64,000 nucleotides of DNA. Source: Acidimicrobiales bacterium (GTDB lineage Bacteria; Actinomycetota; Acidimicrobiia; Acidimicrobiales; MedAcidi-G1). Under the pieces are notes generated by a model. The model ran no database searches and was not told the origin of the DNA. It saw nothing but the letters and a program-made list of their open reading frames with translations. Made by a program: the position numbers and the translations under genes. Shown here piece after piece: positions 60,187 through 64,000 of the stretch; position 1 is the first letter of the stretch; each line of letters starts with the position of its first letter. The stretch lies in NCBI GenBank assembly GCA_028823445.1, contig JAPKBH010000006.1, forward strand, positions 21,692 through 85,691, written 5' to 3'.

Positions 60187-62564
60187 ACTGCACCCCCTTG
60201 GGCGTTTTCGATACTTCGACGCACCCGCATCGGCGAAGCGGGCATTGCCATTTCGGTTACTCCTAAATGACGGAGAGCATCTACTACGGCATTCATCACT
60301 GCGGGTGTTGAGGCAATGGTTCCGGCCTCACCGATGCCCTTTACCCCCAGTGGGTTCGTTGGCGAAGGAGTCACGGTGTAGTCAAGTTTCATGTCTATAG
60401 TTTCGGCTGCGGAGGGCACCAAATAGTCACCCAAGTTGGTTGATCGGCATTGGCCGTCTTCGTCATAAATCGCTTCTTCCCACAAGGCCTGGCCAATTCC
60501 TTGCACAATGCCACCGTGTACCTGGCCTTCAACAATCATGGGGTTAACTTGGTTACCACAGTCGTCGACCGCCGCATAATCAATGATCTCAACCTCACCG
60601 GTTTCTTCATCAATCTCCACTAGAGCAATATGTGCTCCAAAGGGGAAGGTGAAGTTGGGTGGGTCCCAAGTGACTTCTGCTTGCAGGTTGGGTTCCAACC
60701 CCTCGGGCAAATCATGTGCGGTGAAGGCTGCAAAAGCCACTTCAGCCAACGGAACCTCGGCGCCAGGCGTGCCTTTAACGTTAAATACACCGTTGGTGAG
60801 TTCAAGGTCATCGGCATTAGCTTCAAGCATGTGAGCCGCTATAAGTGATGCTTTTTCGACCACTCGTTCAGTGGCCATCCAGATAGCAGTACCACCGACT
60901 GAAAGTGAGCGCGACCCGTAGGTATCTAGCCCTAAGGGAGAAATTGCCGTATCAGAGTGCAGAACCTCAACGTCATCCGGGTCCACCCCCAAGCGGTCAG
61001 CGACAATCATGGACCATGCGGTCTCGTGTCCTTGGCCGTGGGGGGTGGCGCCAGTGACCACCTGAATCTTGCAGGTAGGAAGTATGCGCACGGTGGCTGA
61101 TTCCCAACCGCCGGCACCGTAGTTCAGCGAAGCCAGTACTCGGCTTGGAGCCAAACCGCACATTTCAACGTAAGTAGAAATACCGAGGCCAAGATGCATT
61201 TTTGACCCTGCGGCTTGGCGTTCCGCTTGTTCGGCTCGGCGCTCCTCCCAATTAATAAGTTCTTTCGCTCGGTCTAATGCTGGTTGGTAATCGCCTGAAT
61301 CAAACACTAAACCGGCTGGTGAATCGTAAGGGAATTTTTCGGTAGGAATAAAATTAAGGGACCGGATTTCATCGGGTTCTACCCCGACGGCAAGAGCGAG
61401 CACGTCCATGGCTCGTTCAATGGCGTAGGTGGCTTCAGGCCGTCCGGCACCGCGGTAAGCATCGGTGGGTGTCAGGTTGGTGAACACGCTTTTACAGGTA
61501 AACGAGTAAAGCGGAACATCGTAGAGGCCGTGAAAAAGGAAGGCTCCAAGCAGAGGCACCCCGGGAGTAATGAGTTGGAAGTAGGCCCCCATATCGGCCA
61601 ACAAAGTGGCTCGCACTGCGAGGAGTTTTCCGTTTTCGTCGGCAGCCAACTCAATGGTTTGCCTCTGGGCGCGCCCTTGGATCGTGGCGGTTGCGGCTTC
61701 GGTTCGGCCTTCAGTCCAGCGCACCGGCACTCCGTGGCGCACTGCTAAGGCGAGGCACAAAATTTCTTCGGGATAAACCCCTAGCTTGCATCCAAACCCT
61801 CCACCTACCGCGGGAGCAATGACTCTCATTTTGTGTTCGGGAATACCCACAGTGAGTGCAGCCATTACCTTTAAAATGTGCGGGATTTGCGTCGAGGAAT
61901 ACAGGATCATGTCGCCGTTGTGGGGGGCTGGCACAGCAGCCACCCCGCGAGGTTCCATTGGGGCGGGAATCAACCGTTGATGCACATAGGTCTCGGTCAC
62001 GTGATGCGTCGCATTAGCGAATGCTGCTTCTACCCCTTCGGGGTCGGGGATCAATGGCCACTCATAAGAAACGTTGGTCCCAAGGCCTTCGTGGATTACT
62101 ACTTGGTCAGATTCTGCGTCTTCTATTGAAATTACCGCAGGTAAAAGGCTGTAATCAACCACGACCCCTTCGGCACCATCAGCGGCGACGTAGCGTGAGT
62201 CAGCCACCACAACAGCCACGATGTCGCCGACATGGCAAACTTTGCCTTGGGCTACTGGCCAGTAGTCAGGGCTCTTCATATCGTCGGTTACTGGCCACGC
62301 ACAAGGAAGGGGGCCAGCCCAATCTTCGGCTAAGTCGGCACCGGTGTACACCGCAGTAACGCCTTCGACAGCTAGGGCCGCTGTGGTATCAATATTGTCA
62401 ATGGTGGCGTGGGCATGGGGGCTACGCACGCAGTTCACCCAAAGCGCGCCCGGGAGCACCAGGTCGTCCATAAATTTTGCTTCGCCGGTCAAGAGGGCCG
62501 GGTCTTCTTTGCGGAGACGAGCCTGGCCGATGATGCCGCCGGTGGGGTTGTCGGTAACGGTCAT
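60183..62564 (-). CDS. coxL: molybdenum hydroxylase large subunit, form II CO-dehydrogenase-like
   Basis: This 793-residue molybdopterin-cytosine-dinucleotide subunit has AYRGAGRPEATY at 369-380, the form II signature (form I CoxL has AYRCSFR and a Cys that binds copper). The catalytic Glu lies in VKGIGEAGTIAS near 760. GGGFGCKLGVYPE near 253-265 and the GRTEAATATIQGRAQ region are also present. The true substrate of form II enzymes is often not CO, and purine, aldehyde or aromatic substrates are possible. Gene order S-L-M is that of form II clusters. Confidence 0.92.
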   Translation of the reverse strand: MTVTDNPTGGIIGQARLRKEDPALLTGEAKFMDDLVLPGALWVNCVRSPHAHATIDNIDTTAALAVEGVTAVYTGADLAEDWAGPLPCAWPVTDDMKSPDYWPVAQGKVCHVGDIVAVVVADSRYVAADGAEGVVVDYSLLPAVISIEDAESDQVVIHEGLGTNVSYEWPLIPDPEGVEAAFANATHHVTETYVHQRLIPAPMEPRGVAAVPAPHNGDMILYSSTQIPHILKVMAALTVGIPEHKMRVIAPAVGGGFGCKLGVYPEEILCLALAVRHGVPVRWTEGRTEAATATIQGRAQRQTIELAADENGKLLAVRATLLADMGAYFQLITPGVPLLGAFLFHGLYDVPLYSFTCKSVFTNLTPTDAYRGAGRPEATYAIERAMDVLALAVGVEPDEIRSLNFIPTEKFPYDSPAGLVFDSGDYQPALDRAKELINWEERRAEQAERQAAGSKMHLGLGISTYVEMCGLAPSRVLASLNYGAGGWESATVRILPTCKIQVVTGATPHGQGHETAWSMIVADRLGVDPDDVEVLHSDTAISPLGLDTYGSRSLSVGGTAIWMATERVVEKASLIAAHMLEANADDLELTNGVFNVKGTPGAEVPLAEVAFAAFTAHDLPEGLEPNLQAEVTWDPPNFTFPFGAHIALVEIDEETGEVEIIDYAAVDDCGNQVNPMIVEGQVHGGIVQGIGQALWEEAIYDEDGQCRSTNLGDYLVPSAAETIDMKLDYTVTPSPTNPLGVKGIGEAGTIASTPAVMNAVVDALRHLGVTEMAMPASPMRVRRSIENAQGGAV

Positions 62565-62576
62565 AGTGTTCCTTCC

Positions 62577-63029
62577 TTATTTCTTGACCGACAAAACGGC
62601 CTTGACAATGTTTTGGTACCCGGTGCAGCGACACAGGTTGCCTTCGAGGCCTTCTCGTACTCCATCTGCGTCGAGGTTGGGGTATTCCTCAACGAGAGAA
62701 ATGGAGGCCATGACCATGCCGGGGGTGCAATACCCGCATTGCAGGGCGTGGCTTTCGTGGAAGGCTTGTTGCATAGGGTGCAGGCCGTCTGCGCCGGCTA
62801 GCCCTTCGATGGTTGTTATTTCAGCTCCGTCGGCTTGAACGGCCAGCAGGTTGCACGACTTTGCCGACTGGCCGTCAACTAAAATAGTGCATGCTCCACA
62901 AGAACTGGTGTCGCAGCCAATGTTGGTTCCGGTTAAGCCCAGTTGGTCTCGCAGAAAGTGCACCAACAAGGTACGTGGTTCTACGTCAGCGCTTTGGGTG
63001 TCCCCATTTACCGTAAGAGAGATTTCCAT
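62577..63029 (-). CDS. coxS: CO dehydrogenase-like small (2Fe-2S) subunit
   Basis: This protein of about 150 residues has two iron-sulfur sites. The first is Cys39, Cys44, Cys47 and Cys59 in [16 protein letters not shown]; the second is Cys98, Cys101, Cys133 and Cys135 (CGYCTPGM and CRC). The ATG at 63027-63029 has AAGGAGCGGAG upstream and starts [10 protein letters not shown], exactly as expected; a frame opening at 63086 is leader. It is the first gene of the operon S-L-M-lipoprotein. Confidence 0.95.
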   Translation of the reverse strand: MEISLTVNGDTQSADVEPRTLLVHFLRDQLGLTGTNIGCDTSSCGACTILVDGQSAKSCNLLAVQADGAEITTIEGLAGADGLHPMQQAFHESHALQCGYCTPGMVMASISLVEEYPNLDADGVREGLEGNLCRCTGYQNIVKAVLSVKK

Positions 63030-63058
63030 CTCCGCTCCTTCATCCACCGGACAGCCGC

Positions 63059-63130
63059 CTTCAACGACAACGTTGAAGTCCCTCAACTGGTCCGAGGAAA
63101 GATAGTGTCACAACTTTTCCTCCTGTGCAA
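63059..63130 (-). promoter_or_regulatory. cox operon promoter and leader hairpin (candidate)
   Basis: On the minus strand, TTGCAC (63125-63130) and CACTAT (63102-63107) are separated by 17 bases and could be a -35/-10 pair. The transcript would include a perfect 8-bp hairpin (CTTCAACG/CGTTGAAG, 63059-63078, loop ACAA) before the ribosome site. The promoter assignment is by eye and weak. Confidence 0.35.
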
Positions 63131-63174
63131 GTGATCATTTCGTTATGGTGACTCTGTTCCCACATCACGGGGTC

Positions 63175-63378
63175 TCAGTGGTGTTTGCCGGCTTCCCATC
63201 CGATTGGGGCGAGGTGTTGAGTGGCGAAGATTTTAGGTTCTTCTTCAAGCGTGGTGGCCATGGTGTCGTTCCACCGGTTCAGAAAACCAAAGGTAGCGAT
63301 GACCGCCACCATTTGGGTGATTGCTTCTGGCGACCTTAGTTGTTTAGAAAATGTTTCTTCTAATAAAGGCTTTTCCAT
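63175..63378 (-). pseudogene. carboxymuconolactone decarboxylase/AhpD-like C-terminal fragment
   Basis: A 67-codon open stretch encodes ITQMVAVIATFGFLNRWNDT and TLEEEPKIFATQHLAPIGWEAGKH. This is the C-terminal end of AhpD-like/carboxymuconolactone-decarboxylase-family proteins. The part with the Cys-x-x-Cys-type active site is missing. A TGA stands in frame immediately upstream of its ATG, so no longer protein exists in this frame. It is a broken remnant. Confidence 0.65.
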
Positions 63379-63433
63379 CGGTCAGGATTTTCTGGTCCCA
63401 AATCGAGAAAATTTCTTTTTGGGCTTGCTGGGT

Positions 63434-63474
63434 AAAACGGAAAAAATCCCCTCCGTGAAAGGAGAGGAAGATCT
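63434..63474. repeat. hairpin repeat element, copy 1
   Basis: AAAACGGAAAAAATCCCC begins a 24-base stretch (63434-63457) identical at 21 of 24 positions to 63588-63611. It continues into a hairpin, TCCCCTCC - GTGAAA - GGAGAGGA, with one mismatched pair. It lies in a non-coding, AT-rich area. Confidence 0.6.
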
Positions 63475-63587
63475 TGAAGTAGGCTAGGAATCGGAAGCCC
63501 ATCTCTCTTAGCAATTTGTATGTTTGTTTGGAGGTGGGTTTCTTTACGTCTATTACTTCCCGACGAAATCCCTGAACTCGTGTCTGG

Positions 63588-63621
63588 AAAACGCAGAAAA
63601 TCCCTTCCGTGGTGGAAGGGA
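63588..63621. repeat. hairpin repeat element, copy 2
   Basis: AAAACGCAGAAAATCCC begins the second copy, 154 bases from the first. Its hairpin TCCCTTCC - GTGGT - GGAAGGGA (63601-63621... arms of 8) is perfectly paired. Several arm positions differ from copy 1 with pairing kept or restored, which argues for a conserved RNA/DNA structure. The sequence between the copies (63,475-63,587) shows no gene. Confidence 0.6.
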
Positions 63622-63627
63622 CATCCT

Positions 63628-63709
63628 CGTTGTATTTTCGTTGTATTTTCGTTGTATTTTCGTTGTTTAACAGTTGTTTAACAGTTGTTTAACAGTTGTA
63701 TAACAGTTG
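63628..63709. repeat. tandem array with exact 11-base period
   Basis: Three units of CGTTGTATTTT (63628-63660) are followed by CGTTG, then by three units of TTTAACAGTTG and one of TATAACAGTTG (63666-63709). GTTGT occurs eight times at exactly 11-base steps: 63629, 63640, 63651, 63662, 63673, 63684, 63695 and 63706. It ends 84 bases before the ATG of the secreted protein gene. It is too short and lacks spacers to be a CRISPR array. Confidence 0.9.
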
Positions 63710-63793
63710 TTTTTCGATTTATATCTCTAGGGGTGTAAGAAAAGAGCCTGTTAGTTGTCTACCTAGTACAAACAAACAGCCTAGGAGGCAAAC

Positions 63794-64000
63794 ATGAAAA
63801 CACGAACAAAGATCACAGTGACCCTAGCGGTAGGAATAGGCCTACTCATTGGCTCCATGGGAGTCGCTTCAGCAAGCCCACACTATTCCGACTTCAAGGG
63901 TGGGACCAGCTTCAAAGCACCTGTTAGTTCCTACACGGAAGTCGAGTGGACTCTCAAAGCACCTGTTGACTCAGGTCGCACTTCCGGATTCCGAGGTTGT
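63794..64000 (+). CDS. secreted repeat protein (N-terminal part)
   Basis: The gene runs off the right edge. AGGAGG lies just upstream of the ATG. The first 69 residues have a classic signal peptide (KTRTKITVTLAVGIGLLIGSMGVASA, cleavage likely after ASA), then HYSDFKGGTSFKAPVSSYTEVEW. The segment KAPV-S recurs 14 residues later, and the 14 bases TCAAAGCACCTGTT are repeated exactly at 63912-63925 and 63954-63967. I do not recognise the family. A cell-surface or secreted structural role is possible. Confidence 0.75.
   Translation, partial: MKTRTKITVTLAVGIGLLIGSMGVASASPHYSDFKGGTSFKAPVSSYTEVEWTLKAPVDSGRTSGFRGC

Noticed and set aside
60183..62564. True (form I) aerobic CO dehydrogenase
   Set aside because: The active-site motif is AYRGAGR, not AYRCSFR, so the copper-binding Cys is missing and CO oxidation cannot be assumed.
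63221..63487. Plus-strand frame of 88 codons
   Set aside because: It is antisense to the carboxymuconolactone-decarboxylase-like fragment and runs into the hairpin repeat; no motif or start signal.
63628..63709. CRISPR array
   Set aside because: Units of 11 bases abut directly with no spacers and no cas genes are nearby.

Overview
The window reads as a chromosome segment of a heterotrophic, probably marine, actinobacterium. Acidimicrobiia-like is my guess. The reasons are moderately GC-rich coding sequence, an F420-type luciferase-like enzyme, lipoproteins with typical lipoboxes but no Gram-negative envelope genes, a form II molybdenum hydroxylase and a secreted HNH/Excalibur nuclease. The assignment is inference; no rRNA or tRNA gene was seen. 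Genes are tightly packed in multi-gene operons with many 4-base start/stop overlaps, and nearly all have catabolic or transport roles for small nitrogen compounds.

Layout. 1-3,137 (minus): the start of an FAD oxidoreductase of the dimethylglycine/sarcosine dehydrogenase type, a short-chain dehydrogenase, an EamA transporter and an IclR regulator. 3,289-12,154 (plus): a corrinoid methyl-transfer module (corrinoid protein, DUF1638 protein, PF13769 small protein, methyl-THF:corrinoid methyltransferase, ferredoxin-ASKHA reactivase, non-pyrrolysine MttB homologue) followed by formate-THF ligase and a methylene-THF reductase. Together these could take a methyl group from a quaternary or tertiary amine such as glycine betaine into tetrahydrofolate and oxidise it. 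12,200-15,494: a cytochrome P450, an MFS exporter and a YczE-like membrane protein.

15,593-26,723: a nine-gene minus-strand operon for reductive pyrimidine (or hydantoin) breakdown. It holds beta-ureidopropionase, an aminotransferase, dihydropyrimidinase, malonate/methylmalonate-semialdehyde dehydrogenase, an F420-type LLM oxidoreductase and an NMT1-type ABC importer, facing a divergent MocR regulator. 26,915-34,679: a mixed stretch (RmuC, phospholipase D-like protein, glutamine amidotransferase, aldehyde dehydrogenase, alpha/beta hydrolase, amidase, methyltransferase). 34,702-43,586: a ten-gene tryptophan/kynurenine operon leading through 3-hydroxyanthranilate and 2-aminomuconate to pyruvate and acetyl-CoA, with genes in nearly reverse pathway order.

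43,999-57,805: a guanidino/polyamine region with guanidinobutyrase-like ureohydrolase, an MFS carrier, two class III aminotransferases, an Lrp regulator, an amidohydrolase, a PotABCD-type importer and two related FAD amine oxidases. A conserved non-coding motif lies in two divergent intergenic regions here and probably ties them into one regulon. 57,837-63,029: a secreted nuclease, a small lipoprotein and a form II CO-dehydrogenase-like molybdenum hydroxylase. 63,087-64,000: a repeat-rich, gene-poor stretch with a broken carboxymuconolactone-decarboxylase-like fragment, two copies of a hairpin element, an array with exact 11-base period, and the start of a secreted repeat protein.
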